Shown here piece by piece: positions 21,205 to 31,600 of a stretch of 64,000 bases of DNA; position 1 is the stretch's first letter; each line of letters starts with the position of its first letter. The DNA is taken from NCBI GenBank assembly GCA_956465555.1, contig OY101117.1, positions 2,108,001 through 2,172,000 on the forward strand, in the 5' to 3' direction. The stretch comes from Nitzschia sp. pyKryTriq1 (Eukaryota > Bacillariophyta > Bacillariophyceae > Bacillariales > Bacillariaceae). The notes beneath the pieces are model-generated. The model was not told the origin of the DNA, did not search any database, and was given only the letters and a program-made list of their open reading frames with translations. The translations under genes were made by a program, and so were the position numbers.

Positions 21205-21983
21205 GTTGTCGGTCGGTCGGAATGAGAATGCTTTGGTCGGTGGTTTTTGCGCCTTCAACAGAAGAGTTGCAGATGATCAGAATGGATTTGGATTTTATGA
21301 AAGTATTTCGGTATTCTTATTCTCGAAGTGCATCGATCGAAACGAGAAGAGATCCATTATCTCGCTAGCTCACGTATTTTTGTTCTTCAGATCGGAGCGA
21401 GCGAAAGATACTTTTTTTGGTACTGACGTGCACGGGGTTTCTACACGTTTGGCGACACGAGATGTCAAGCAAAAGAAGTTCGGTTGTCATGCATGGGTTC
21501 GGGAAAGATCGTTCCGAACGCCGTGTGCGCTCGCACGTTCGTTAAAGAAGGGGAAGAACATAATAAATGAGAAGGCCCGTTGAGCGTTATATAAGAGAGT
21601 CTTGAGCCATGTCGTAGGCTTATAAATCGTGACAACACCAAGACAACGGAATCTTTACCTTCGGAATTTTTCAAGGATTTCTTCTGAGCCTACTGAATTC
21701 AACACAGATTTCTTCGAGTTTCTGAACGATCCACTTGACACGGATTCCCTTTGGAGACGTGCGTACCTTCGACATCGAAAAGTATCTTCCGGTAAAATCT
21801 CGCCACTTGGTTCTGTGAGCAGGCGGAACCAGGTAATTTCGCCCTCGCTCACCGCATCGCTCAACCGATACCCGCTCATGGCCTTTTTGTTTCGAAAAAC
21901 CCATCCTTCATGATCTTCTCACAATCCACAAACTACTTCTGTCAGGAGTAACCACAAAGCTTTCAACAAACAAACAGTCTAAA
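21205..21983. other. Divergent promoter region
   Basis: Between the 63-residue gene and the repeat-protein gene. Holds two TATA-like sites (annotated separately for the stronger one) and an A/C-rich, presumably 5'-UTR, tract at 21930-21983 ahead of the ATG of the repeat gene. The 94-codon open frame at 21629 starts at GTG and is not called. Confidence 0.5.
21588..21595 (+). promoter_or_regulatory. TATA-like box
   Basis: TATATAAG lies 388 bp upstream of the repeat-protein ATG; a second TATAAAT sits at 21621-21627. Either could set transcription start if the 5' UTR is long or spliced. Judged from sequence only. Confidence 0.3.
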
Positions 21984-24861
21984 ATGGGATCGGCTCAGTC
22001 CACTCACACTACTTCGGAGATCAAGGAGATTCCTCGTAAAGAGGAAGCTCCTCCTCGTAGTGTGAGTGGACGGAAAGAATCGACTGCCGATAATGTTCTC
22101 GTAGAACCCCTTATGATCTCCACCGATGAGGAAGATGCCCATAGCGATGCATCTTCCGACAACGAATCCGATGATGATTCTGACGATTCTGATGAAGAAG
22201 GTAAGCAACGACAGTGATGTGCTGACTGCTGACTGATTTTCAGTCTCAACCGATTCCATACCTTTGGCGGAAATCGCTAAACCCGCTCAATCGTATCTTT
22301 GATCGCAACGAGCAGACGAGGAGTGGAACGAGCGCCTCCAGATCCTAAGGGACGCCCGCAACCTCCGCAAACTTGCTGATTTCTTCATGAGCCCAGAGAA
22401 GCCAGTTGTGGCTGATGCCACTGCTCAGGCCAGGTGCTACTTCACTCGTCCTTCTGCTCCGGAAGTGACGTCTGCAGAGGAAGAAGAGGAAGCAGCCTTG
22501 GTTCTCGCTGATGCTCGAACCTTGAAGAAACTTGCTACTGACTTCCTAGAACCCGAGCGTCCCGTCGAGGTGGATCCCACTGCTTGTGGACGCAACTACT
22601 TCACCCGTCCTTCGGCTCCAGAGCAAGAGGACTTTGCTGAGGCTGAAGAGCGTGCCATGATCTTGGCCGATGCTCAAGCTTTGAAGAAGCTTGCTGTGGA
22701 CTATTTGCATCCCGAGAAGCCGGTTGTTACCACCGATCCTTGCGCTACGGGCCGCAACTTCTTCTCTCGTCCTTCCGCTGAAGAGTACGAGGGTGAAGAA
22801 GATGCGGTGGAGCGAGATCAGATCCTTGCTGAGTCGGCTCGGCTGAAGAAGCTTGCTCTTGACTACCTCCATCCGGAGCTACCAGTTGTGACTTCTGATC
22901 CTTTCGCTACCGGGCGAAACTACTTCACTCGTCCTTCCGCTGAAGAGTACGAAGATGAAGATGACATGGATGATCGCGACGAGATCCTCGAAGACATGGC
23001 TGAGCTCAAGAGACTCGCACAGGACTACTTGCAACCCGAGCGTCCTGTGGCAGTTGATGCTCTTGCCTCTTGCCGCAACTACTTCACCCGTCCTTCGGCT
23101 CCAGAGCAAGAGGACTTTGCTGAGGCTGAAGAGCGTGCCATGATCTTGGCCGATGCTCAAGCTTTGAAGAAGCTTGCTGTGGACTATTTGCATCCCGAGA
23201 AGCCGGTTGTTACCACCGATCCTTGCGCTACGGGCCGCAACTTCTTCTCTCGTCCCTCCGCTGAAGAGTACGAGGGTGAAGAAGATGCGGTGGAGCGAGA
23301 TCAGATCCTTGCTGAGTCGGCTCAGCTGAAGAAGCTTGCTCTTGACTACCTCCATCCGGAGCTACCAGTTGTGACTTCTGATCCTTTCGCTACCGGGCGA
23401 AACTACTTCACTCGTCCTTCCGCTGAAGAGTACGAAGATGAAGATGACATGGATGATCGCGACGAGATCCTCGAAGACATGGCTGAGCTCAAGAGACTCG
23501 CACAGGACTACTTGCAACCCGAGCGTCCTGTGGCAGTTGATGCTCTTACCTCTTGCCGCAACTACTTCACCCGTCCTTCGGCTCCAGAGCAAGAGGACTT
23601 TGCTGAGGCTGAAGAGCGTGCCATGATCTTGGCCGATGCTCAAGCTTTGAAGAAGCTTGCTGTGGACTATTTGCATCCCGAGAAGCCGGTTGTTACCACC
23701 GATCCTTGCGCTACGGGCCGCAACTTCTTCTCTCGTCCCTCCGCTGAAGAGTACGAGGGTGAAGAAGATGCGGTGGAGCGAGATCAGATCCTTGCTGAGT
23801 CGGCTCAGCTGAAGAAGCTTGCTCTTGACTACCTCCATCCGGAGCTACCAGTTGTGACTTCTGATCCTCTCGCTACCGGGCGCAACTACTTCACTCGCGC
23901 CTCTGCCGAGGACTATGAAGACGAATCGGAGGCGGAAGAGCGCATGCGTGTGATGGCGGATGCTAGTGCATTGAAAAGACTGGCTATGGACTACATGCAT
24001 CCGGAGAAGCCCATTCAGAGTGATGGTTTCGCAATGGGACGCAACTACTTCTCCCGCTATTCGGCAGAGGAGCAAGAGGACGAAGATACAATGGATGAGC
24101 GCGAGGAAGTCCTCCATGACGCGTTGCTTCTCAAGAAGTTGGCGCAAGACTATTTGCAACCAGAACGTCCCGTCCAAGCAGATTCGATGTTGTACGGACG
24201 CAACTACTTCAGCCGGCCATCTGCACCGACCTCGGAAGAGGATGCGGAACGAGCCCTGATCCTCGCGGATGCCAAAGCATTAAAGCAGCTTGCTGTGGAC
24301 TATTTGCATCCCGAGAAGCCGGTTGTTACCACCGATCCTTGCGCTACGGGCCGCAACTTCTTCTCTCGTCCCTCCGCTGAAGAGTACGAGGGTGAAGAAG
24401 ATGCGGTGGAGCGAGATCAGATCCTTGCTGAGTCGGCTCAGCTGAAGAAGCTTGCTCTTGACTACCTCCATCCAGAAAATCCGGTCAAGACCACCGATCC
24501 CAACGCCACCGGGCGTAACTACTTTGATCGAGTGTCTGCAAAGGGCCACGCAGATCACATTCACAGTCAAGGACATGCCGTCCACAAGAACGACTCAACC
24601 CCAGTTATGGGGCACCATCACGACCTTGACGACCATGGATACTACAACGATCATGTCGATAATCACCTACATTGTGATCATCACGACCAAAGTGATCACT
24701 TTGATATGGACGAGGATATGGCTCATGAATATCAAGAATTCCGTCAATCTCTACTTACCATGGAACCTCTCAAGGGCGTTGCACCCCCGCAAGAGGAAGA
24801 CGAGGGAAAACTATCTCGATCTCCCTCTTCCGTCATGCTCTTTGATGAAGTCTCTATGTAA
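21984..24861 (+). CDS. Tandem-repeat protein (14 RNYFTRPSA-type units), N-myristoylation signal, His-rich tail
   Basis: Two exons, 21984-22200 and 22316-24861 (GTAAGC...GCAG), give 920 residues; the join reads DSDEE|DEEWNERLQILRDARNL, linking the acidic head to the repeats in frame. The start MGSAQS fits an N-myristoylation signal (Gly2, Ser6). After a Ser/Asp-rich acidic stretch come 14 units of about 53 residues, each with (N/C)(Y/F)F(T/S/D)RxSA, a 10-residue acidic segment, a helical (L)KKLA.DYL part and a HPE(K/L)PV or QPERPV turn. Units 2-10 form near-identical groups of three (483 bp). The last ~120 residues have dense His/Asp (MGHHHDLDDHGYYNDH). I do not recognise the family. A repetitive, membrane-tethered, possibly metal-binding scaffold is plausible, but function is unknown. 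Confidence 0.85.
22591..24039 (+). repeat. Three tandem 483-bp coding repeats
   Basis: Within the repeat-protein exon, blocks beginning CGCAACTACT at 22591, 23074 and 23557 are spaced exactly 483 bp (161 codons, three protein units). Copies differ by a few substitutions by eye (for example Arg/Gln and Ala/Thr), and the third diverges after about 23870. A fourth partial copy of about 187 bp appears identical at 24287-24473. Confidence 0.9.
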
Positions 24862-25177
24862 CTTTGCTATTTCTGACATTCAATCACTGGCATCAAGTCA
24901 GTTACATGCTTCTATATAAACGCGGATGGCTACCCGTTCATGAGTGTGCGGCTCGAGAGAATGAAAGAATTATTGTACACTACTGAACCCTTGCCATTTG
25001 TATCATTACACACCAATAATCTTCGACGAAACAAATAAAAATACATACTAATAGTGACATTTACTATTTTTTCTGATCTTGCTGCAGTCTAAGAGTACTG
25101 TAAATTGTCTCGTAAAATTAAACGCTCGAGGAGACAAGTGCATGAGGTCCGACTTCAAAGGCGAAGCGGTGCTTGCT
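24862..25177. other. Convergent 3' spacer
   Basis: Between the repeat-protein and LRR-protein stops. A/T-rich, with AATAAAAAT near 25034 and a TATATAAA at 24913-24920. No gene seen. Confidence 0.45.
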
Positions 25178-27100
25178 CTAAGGTGAGTCGTCTTTCTTGG
25201 GCTCAAAGACATCAGTAGGGGTATAATCACTGGGCCGGTAGTTGCTTGGATAAAATAGCGCAGGATTGTCACTCCGTTGGCTTTCGAGGATGGCAGACAA
25301 CCAATCTTCGCCGTTGCAAACCTCGTCAGCGTCGTAGCAACAACGGGTGCAGCAGGGGCAATTGACCTCCATTGTGTTGCTGATGCAGTTGGGACAGCCT
25401 TCCTGGGGATTGCCACAATCAGCAATTACAGACGTAGCTTGACATGCCACCAGTTCACCGACCAACTTGTTGTTGTCGAGCATCACAGTCTTGAGGTGGG
25501 GCAACTTGGATACTGAGTCTGGAATGGTACCCTCAAACCAATTTCGATTCAATATCAAATGCTCTAACTTGGTGAGATGTCCCAGATCGCTTGCGAGGGT
25601 ACCCGACAGATGGTTCCAGTCCAAATCCAAAGTTACAAGATTTTTCATAGTGCCAAAAAACCAGTCGGGTAACTTGCCCGTTCGCCCTGTTAATTTGAGT
25701 GATAAGTGTTCAAGGCTGGTCATACCTTGGAGCCACGATGGAATAGGCTGTGGACCCAACGCGCTATTGTCCGTGAGCAACAATGTCTTCAGATTTGTAA
25801 GCGTACCAAAGGTATCTGGCAACGTCTTATCAAAACGATTCGTGGAGACATCCAGGTAGACCAAATTGGATATTTTGTTCAGAGTGGTCGGCAGACCGCC
25901 TCCCAAAAAGTTTTCGGACACATCCAGGTACTCAATCACAGGTGAATGCTTGTCCTTGATTTCATGCAAATGTCCATCGAGAGCATTGAAGTGAAAGTCG
26001 ACGATTTGTAGCTTAGGGAGTGTCCATAAAACGTCCGGGAAGGGGCCCTCGAGTTTGTTGTTTTTCAAATCCAATACCCTAAGATTTGTAAGGTGACCGA
26101 ACGAATCATTGTCGAAGCCATCTTTTAGGGAATTGAATCCTCCATAGATCTCTTCCAGTGACGTTAAATGAAATAGATTATGAATTCCACCAGTCAGTTC
26201 ATTCCCACCAAAGGCAAAACGCTTCAACGATGTCAGATCTTCAATGACCTCGGGGAGCTCCCCAGAGATGAGGTTTTCTGTGAGAACGAGCTCCTCTAGA
26301 TTTGTCATGAGACCAACGTATTCAGGCATGGTCCCATCAAGACTGTTGTACGCAAGCGACAGCGACGTCAGAGACGGCACATAGGGAATTGCGCCAGTGA
26401 GCACGTTCGCATCCAACACGATCTTCTCTAACTGTTTGAGGGAACCAAGCTCCTTTGGAACTTTTCCAGTCAAACCAACGTTGGGCAAAATGATCTTGTT
26501 CACAACCTGGTTGTCATCGCAGAAGATCCCCATAAAAAGTGCAGTGTTATCGCTTGGACTCTTCCACTTTGCTTGCCACTCGCACTCATGATATCCCGAC
26601 AAGAAGTTCATTTCGTCCCGCAGCAATGCTTCGTTTGACGATGGAATGACAACTGCAAACACAAAAGCCGTGACAACATATCGCTGGACGAATCCCTTAT
26701 CCGAAACACTGAGTTTCATGGGATCCTGGCGCATCATCCATTCCACGGCCTTGAATTGAGGAGACGCCTTGTCGGCAAAAGCATCGGCAGCCGTAATGTC
26801 AAGGTACTCCAAGTACGCAATAGCACCTGCTGTCGGCCCTCGTTCGCCATCGTGTTGATCCAGGACCCCTCCTAGGATGGCACCCACCAAGGCGAGTACC
26901 AAAAGAACACACACAGTTATGACTTTGACTAGGCTGCGCTGGCTAGTGCGAGTCGTCTCGGGATCTTTAAAAACAGGCTGTGGGTACGGGGCATGGGAAC
27001 CATCGTCGTCGTCGCGGAATTCTTCAACAGAGGCTTCTCCATCCCCCACTGATGGATCATCACTGTAAGAGTAGGTTCGTCCGGCAGATAAATCGTCCAT
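25178..27100 (-). CDS. Type II membrane leucine-rich-repeat protein
   Basis: Single-exon 640-residue protein. An acidic cytosolic head of ~55 residues precedes one transmembrane helix (~58-80, KVITVCVLLVLALVGAILGG). The external part begins with a cap containing a YHECEWQ...GIFCDDN segment similar to the LRRNT pattern of plant-type LRR proteins. About 14 plant-type LRRs follow (for example LPNVGLTGKVPKELGSLKQL, LTNLRVLDLKNNKLEGPFPD). The end is Cys-rich (CGNPQEGCPNCISN, CPCCTRCCYDADEVC). No kinase domain is present. Such receptor-like LRR proteins form large families in diatoms; ligand unknown. The start is an ATG at the head of the frame. Confidence 0.88.
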   Translation of the reverse strand: MDDLSAGRTYSYSDDPSVGDGEASVEEFRDDDDGSHAPYPQPVFKDPETTRTSQRSLVKVITVCVLLVLALVGAILGGVLDQHDGERGPTAGAIAYLEYLDITAADAFADKASPQFKAVEWMMRQDPMKLSVSDKGFVQRYVVTAFVFAVVIPSSNEALLRDEMNFLSGYHECEWQAKWKSPSDNTALFMGIFCDDNQVVNKIILPNVGLTGKVPKELGSLKQLEKIVLDANVLTGAIPYVPSLTSLSLAYNSLDGTMPEYVGLMTNLEELVLTENLISGELPEVIEDLTSLKRFAFGGNELTGGIHNLFHLTSLEEIYGGFNSLKDGFDNDSFGHLTNLRVLDLKNNKLEGPFPDVLWTLPKLQIVDFHFNALDGHLHEIKDKHSPVIEYLDVSENFLGGGLPTTLNKISNLVYLDVSTNRFDKTLPDTFGTLTNLKTLLLTDNSALGPQPIPSWLQGMTSLEHLSLKLTGRTGKLPDWFFGTMKNLVTLDLDWNHLSGTLASDLGHLTKLEHLILNRNWFEGTIPDSVSKLPHLKTVMLDNNKLVGELVACQATSVIADCGNPQEGCPNCISNTMEVNCPCCTRCCYDADEVCNGEDWLSAILESQRSDNPALFYPSNYRPSDYTPTDVFEPKKDDSP

Positions 27101-28784
27101 GATATTCAGAAAGTTGTATGATCTCCCCGTTTCAATTGTTGTTGCGCTATCGTTGCTGTTTTTGGTTTAATGGTGTTGTTTGTTGTTGTTTGAAAAGAAA
27201 AATCGGCCACAAAGAAACGGCTCCCACGGTCTACCGGCACAGTACTGGTACCGGTACAGAGTACCAGGTATGTTGTATAAAACGGCACAAAAACATAACG
27301 CTCCGTTACGATTGGCACGATCGCACGGATCGATCCGATCAAGAACAATCGAGCGAGGTCCGACCAGGGGCTGTTTATACCGGTACATACTGTACTGTAC
27401 GGTATGTACAGCCCCTGGCTCCGACCAGGCTCGCTCCCACCGACCGCCGACAGACCACCGACCGCCCGACCGCCGACCGGACGGGCCCCGCCGCCCACGC
27501 GACGCGACCCGCGACCGGACCGGACGCGACGATGATTGTAGGTACGTATTTATATAAGTATTATACATGTACTTATACAAGGCAATGTAGTACCTACCTA
27601 AGATACCGCCCGGCGCGCGCCCGGCGGCTGGCTGGTGATGCATGCGCTTTGATTTGTCGCAGAAAGTGCGTGGCCGGCGTGCTCGTAGCTGAATTTTGTA
27701 CTTGCAGTTCATGTACAGGGACCTTCGGGAATTCGCTAAAAATGGCGAACTCGTTCGACCGCGGCTGACCCTTTCTCCGTAAAGACCCGAAACACGTCAG
27801 GAAAAGCTCCAATGAGTCGTCGGTTCGGGGAGAAAGGACACGGTCGGAGGTCGAACGAGTTCGCCATTTTTAGCGAATTCCCGAAGGTCCCAGTCCGTCC
27901 ATCTTAAACCGTACCGTTACGTAAGTATGTGCATGTGTCATTTTTAGCTCGGCGCGCTATCTCCTATGCTCGGAAAGTAAATCCACGAACAAATCTACCT
28001 AGCTGACACCCTCTTTCGAAATCATTCGTCCTCTCCGCGCGTTCTTTTATGTGTACTCTTGAATCGTGTTCAGCTTTCGGACGCACGGTCGGTCCACGTT
28101 TTTATTCGGTGCGTTGTGTAGTTGTGTTGTTTCCACTCGCTCGGAACGATGGGCGATGGCATGATGTGATGATGCATGCATGTGCACAGTGCAGAGAGGG
28201 CGAGCGAGGAAAGCGCTCGTCTCTCGTGAAGTGAATACTGTACGGTAGAGTGAATGCCCGTGCTCCGGGCTGCCGTTGACGCCCAGAAACAACCATTTCA
28301 TTCCATACCGGTACTCTAGTAGTACTCTAACAAGTACAAGCTCGAGACCCCCGTTCTTCTACCTCTTCTTCGTTTGATACCTTGCGATTGGCGACCTCCA
28401 ACAGCAGGCGTAGTAAACGTTTCCACCATTCTGTGCAACAGCCTGAAGCCACTGCATTCCCCGCCCAGAGGGATCGGGAGATCGCTAGAATCTCAGCTGC
28501 AACTCCTCTCTGTGTGCAGCCGAGACAAACCTGGCTAACCTGATTGCCTTGGTTACTTGCGTACGCACGTACGATCTCTATCTCGATCTCGCTGGGAGAC
28601 CTGCGAACTAGCTAGATCCGGAGCCGCATCATCAATTCATCTCGATTCGATTGGAAGGACCCAAACACCGGTACCGGCCAGCAATCAAAGAAACGAACCT
28701 GTTCATTAAAGGACGGTATCGACCTACTTCTCTAGCAGTACTGAAAAGAACGCCTATTGATTCTTCCGTGGTTTTTTCAAACAT
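27101..28784. other. Long divergent intergenic region
   Basis: Between the LRR and PRL phosphatase genes. Open frames here have Arg/Pro/Tyr-rich composition from GC-rich and GTAC repeats and are not called. It holds CGACCG-type repeats at 27420-27530, TACCGGTA motifs and the foldback element at 27719-27890. Confidence 0.5.
27719..27890. mobile_element. 172-bp foldback / MITE with 42-bp inverted repeats
   Basis: Arms 27719-27760 and 27849-27890 are perfect inverted repeats starting GGACCTTCGGGAATTC. The inner part extends the pairing imperfectly (CCTTTCTCC against GGAGAAAGG), so nearly the whole element can fold. CAG flanks both ends (27716-27718, 27891-27893), an apparent 3-bp target duplication. 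No coding capacity. A transposon derivative is likely; family unknown. Confidence 0.75.
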
Positions 28785-29426
28785 ATGGATAGTGGTAGAA
28801 GGACCACAAAACAAGGAGGAGGAGTGGTGATTGGAGTGGAACAACCTTTGATCCATTCGACGGGCAGATTGTCTCCAGGAATTGCAAATACAGCAGTCAT
28901 GACGTCCATTGGCACCAAGCCGACTTTGATTGAGGTCCAGAGGATGAAATTCTTGATCATGGATGCTCCTCGTCAAAAAAATTTGCACCTGTACATCAAA
29001 GAAATGAGAAAGCACGGCGTGACTGAGGTTGTGCGGGTCTGCGAGCCGACGTATCAAGGAGCCGAACTACAAACTGCAGGGATTGGTTTGAACGACATGG
29101 AATATCCCGACGGACATTCACCACCGAATGATATTATTGACACTTGGCTTCAGCTTGTTGATAAGACTTTCTATTCCAACACGTCTTCAGGCACCGAAAA
29201 CAAAGTTTGTATTGCAGTCCATTGTGTAGCAGGTTTGGGTCGAGCGCCCGTAATGGTGGCCCTTGCATTGATCGAGTTTGCCAACATGGATCCTGTCGAG
29301 GCCGTTTCATTGATCCGACGACACCGACGAGGTGCTATTAATGAAAAGCAACTCTTGTATCTGGAAGGATACAAGAGACACTTCCGCAAACAATCCGCTC
29401 AAGGAGGGTGCTGCATCATATCTTAA
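28785..29426 (+). CDS. PRL-type (PTP4A) protein tyrosine phosphatase with CaaX prenylation tail
   Basis: Dual-specificity-fold phosphatase of the PRL class, usually prenylated and membrane-bound. The single exon encodes 213 residues. The P-loop is HCVAGLGRAP (~145-154), with the Cys and Arg of CxxxxxR and the Ala after Arg that is typical of PRLs in place of Ser/Thr. A WPDG-like loop is seen as DMEYPDGHSPP (~105). The start FLIMDAPRQKNLHLYIKEM and the RHRRGAINEKQLLYLEGYK segment match the family. The C-terminus GGCCIIS is a CaaX box (CIIS), expected to be farnesylated. About 45 N-terminal residues exceed the usual PRL start. The ATG is the first of the frame. Confidence 0.92.
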   Translation: MDSGRRTTKQGGGVVIGVEQPLIHSTGRLSPGIANTAVMTSIGTKPTLIEVQRMKFLIMDAPRQKNLHLYIKEMRKHGVTEVVRVCEPTYQGAELQTAGIGLNDMEYPDGHSPPNDIIDTWLQLVDKTFYSNTSSGTENKVCIAVHCVAGLGRAPVMVALALIEFANMDPVEAVSLIRRHRRGAINEKQLLYLEGYKRHFRKQSAQGGCCIIS

Positions 29427-29810
29427 AAATCACATGTTTGAAGAGGGCGAACGACACTGTGCGGCTTGCTTTGAAACCAAAAAGTGGAGTACTTTATGTT
29501 TGCGTGTTGAGAATAAAAAAATTGTAACAAGATAGCTTAAACTACTGGTCTAACCACCGAGTTAAATGCACCGTGCCGATCTGCGCTACAAATGATGATG
29601 CCTACAGTACGTTCTTTGAAGAAGGAAGCGAAACTGCTATTCTACCGATACCTTAGCCCACAATGGTAGCCCCAGTATGGTTCCTGTCCACGTACTGTCT
29701 GCTAGAAGCAACTCATAGATTTTCAAGAAATCATCTCGGATCTTTCATAGGGACCGCAAGCTAGAAAAATTATCTCTAAATCGACGACTCTTCGTAGCTA
29801 TCTAGCTGGA
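29427..29810. other. Convergent 3' spacer
   Basis: Between the PRL phosphatase and CPBP protease stops. No gene seen. Confidence 0.4.
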
Positions 29811-30860
29811 CTAACGATCACCCTCTAAAGGGCCAACCCAATCGGCGAGAGCTGTCTGTTCTTTCGGGCCGAGGTTGGCTACTGTCCAGTGTGCATAGAG
29901 CAAGGCACCAATATCGTAGACTGCATGAGTGACGATGGGGACTAGGAGGTTCTGGGTGTCGAGGTAGAGCCAACCAAAATACATGCTGGCCAGGGTGGCC
30001 AAAAAGGCGTACATTGGAGTCACGGCATGCAAAAGACCAAAAATCACGCTGCTCACTCCCAGGGACCCAAAACGCCCTATTCTACCCAACAGCTCATACT
30101 GCAACACACCCCGAAAGAGCAACTCTTCTCCAAGTCCTGCGGCAACTCCAAGAGAAACAGCGACGAAAAGTCCCAATCCGGGCTTGAAAGTGCTTCCAAG
30201 AAGCGCCAAAACACTACGCTGCGTTGCAGTGGTAACATCCTGCAAGGCTGGTACCTTCTCCTCAATTCTGTCAAGAACGTAGGCCTTCATCATGAGACAT
30301 TGGGAAAGGAAGAATGCGTGAGATACACAGAGGAGGAATTGATTGAATTCAATTTGCTGCGACAGTGCCAGCATAATCTCCAAACATACCAATGCCCCCA
30401 AGGGTAGGGTCATCAAAAGCCCGTAGCCTATCGTTTTGATATTAAACGTAGTTCCAGGACCGAAACCCAAATTCGGAGTCCCAGCGACGGCAGCTACCGC
30501 AAAGGCAACCCCAATCAAAATGGCTTGCCCTCCAACCAAGGAAAAAGTTGTACGGATGTTGAACATTTCATCGCCTCCGCCAAGCTTCGAGAAGAATCCA
30601 CCCTTGGCATCGTTCGTGCTCTTTTTGGACAGTCTCAGTCGAGAGTGTGCAATCTTTGACGGCAGTCCCTGCGATATGCCGAACTTTGACTTCGTCGGCG
30701 TATCTGTTGACCTCCAAACAGTTCGAGGTGAACAATTTCTACTAGAGAATGGCCTTACTAAGAACGATCGTTCAGTAGTGGAAAATGCCAATGGCGCACT
30801 TGGATAACATAAAACCAGCAATAAACAAAGGAGCCGACTCCTTCCAAAAAATCCAATCAT
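29811..30860 (-). CDS. CPBP-family (Rce1/CAAX-like) intramembrane metalloprotease, probably plastid
   Basis: Single exon, 349 residues. The N-terminus is a signal peptide (LLCLLLVLCYPSAPLAFS) with an LAFS junction and a Ser/Arg-rich stretch, as in complex-plastid precursors. Several hydrophobic helices follow. The family motifs are present: EELLFRG (motif 1, EExxxR) near residue 240, IFGLLHA (motif 2, FxxxH) and a third motif THAVYD. The CPBP family includes type II CAAX endopeptidases and plant plastid SCO4-like proteins; with the leader the plastid type is more likely than ER Rce1. Substrate unknown. Confidence 0.85.
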   Translation of the reverse strand: MIGFFGRSRLLCLLLVLCYPSAPLAFSTTERSFLVRPFSSRNCSPRTVWRSTDTPTKSKFGISQGLPSKIAHSRLRLSKKSTNDAKGGFFSKLGGGDEMFNIRTTFSLVGGQAILIGVAFAVAAVAGTPNLGFGPGTTFNIKTIGYGLLMTLPLGALVCLEIMLALSQQIEFNQFLLCVSHAFFLSQCLMMKAYVLDRIEEKVPALQDVTTATQRSVLALLGSTFKPGLGLFVAVSLGVAAGLGEELLFRGVLQYELLGRIGRFGSLGVSSVIFGLLHAVTPMYAFLATLASMYFGWLYLDTQNLLVPIVTHAVYDIGALLYAHWTVANLGPKEQTALADWVGPLEGDR

Positions 30861-31600
30861 GTCGAATTACGTTCGTGGGTGTTGCAGTCTGTAAAGTCAG
30901 TACTGGTGTGGATACTCTTTCTGGTCTTCTGCGAGTTGCACCCTCTCGTCTCTTGCAGCTCCCTGCGCTTTTTGCTTTGGTACTACCCGTACAGTTCGAT
31001 TATTAGAGGGTGGTGCTGTGTACCGGTATTAATGTGCCGCCATCATTGTCGTCATCGCTCTCGTCGGACGGAGAGTGCTCTCTCTCTCTAGTAGTAGAGA
31101 GAGTAGAGAGAGCTACCGTACTCCGTATAGTATCCATAGTCCATCGAGAAGAAAAATCTTGATCTTCAATCGAGTGAGTCACGCATGGTTGAGTCGTTGT
31201 CGTCGTCCAGCATCTGCACCGTTCTTCTATGATACTCGTACCAGTACCGTACCGCACGTACTTGTACAGTGGTACTGTACCGGTATGATTTAGTTGCATC
31301 CACTCGCCTTTTCCGGCGCCAGCCTGAAATATTACATACAGTCATGAATACATTGAATATCCAGCGATTCAATTTAGATACTCATGAATGAATACTTACA
31401 TAACATACTCACTCCACACTCTTTGATGTAAAAAAATAAAGTGCTCACAAATTCAGCGGATAGTGGATGGAGGTTGTCGTCGTTGTTCTTCCAAGAAATC
31501 ATATCGAGGAAGGTACGAGTGTCAGCAAAAGGAAACAATATCAAGGGAAAGCTACTCGTACCTGACCTGGCAATTGAGATCGAAGAATAAGAAGTCCACA
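30861..31600. other. Divergent promoter region
   Basis: Spacer between the CPBP and rhomboid genes. Contains a CT/GA inverted array that can fold (31077-31112), GTAC/TACCGGTA palindromes near 31020 and 31240-31285, and upstream codons in frame with the rhomboid but without an ATG. Confidence 0.45.

Noticed and set aside
21629-21913. 94-codon plus-strand frame upstream of the repeat protein
   Set aside because: Starts at GTG, lies between TATA-like sites and the true ATG, and overlaps equally open minus frames; probably promoter or 5' UTR.
22879-23838. Two identical 158-codon minus-strand frames
   Set aside because: They mirror the 483-bp coding repeats of the plus-strand repeat protein and have the same spacing, so they are shadows.
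27118-27768. Open frames of 130-216 codons on both strands
   Set aside because: Composition comes from GC-rich CGACCG runs and GTAC palindromes; no domains, no splice support, and part overlaps the foldback element.
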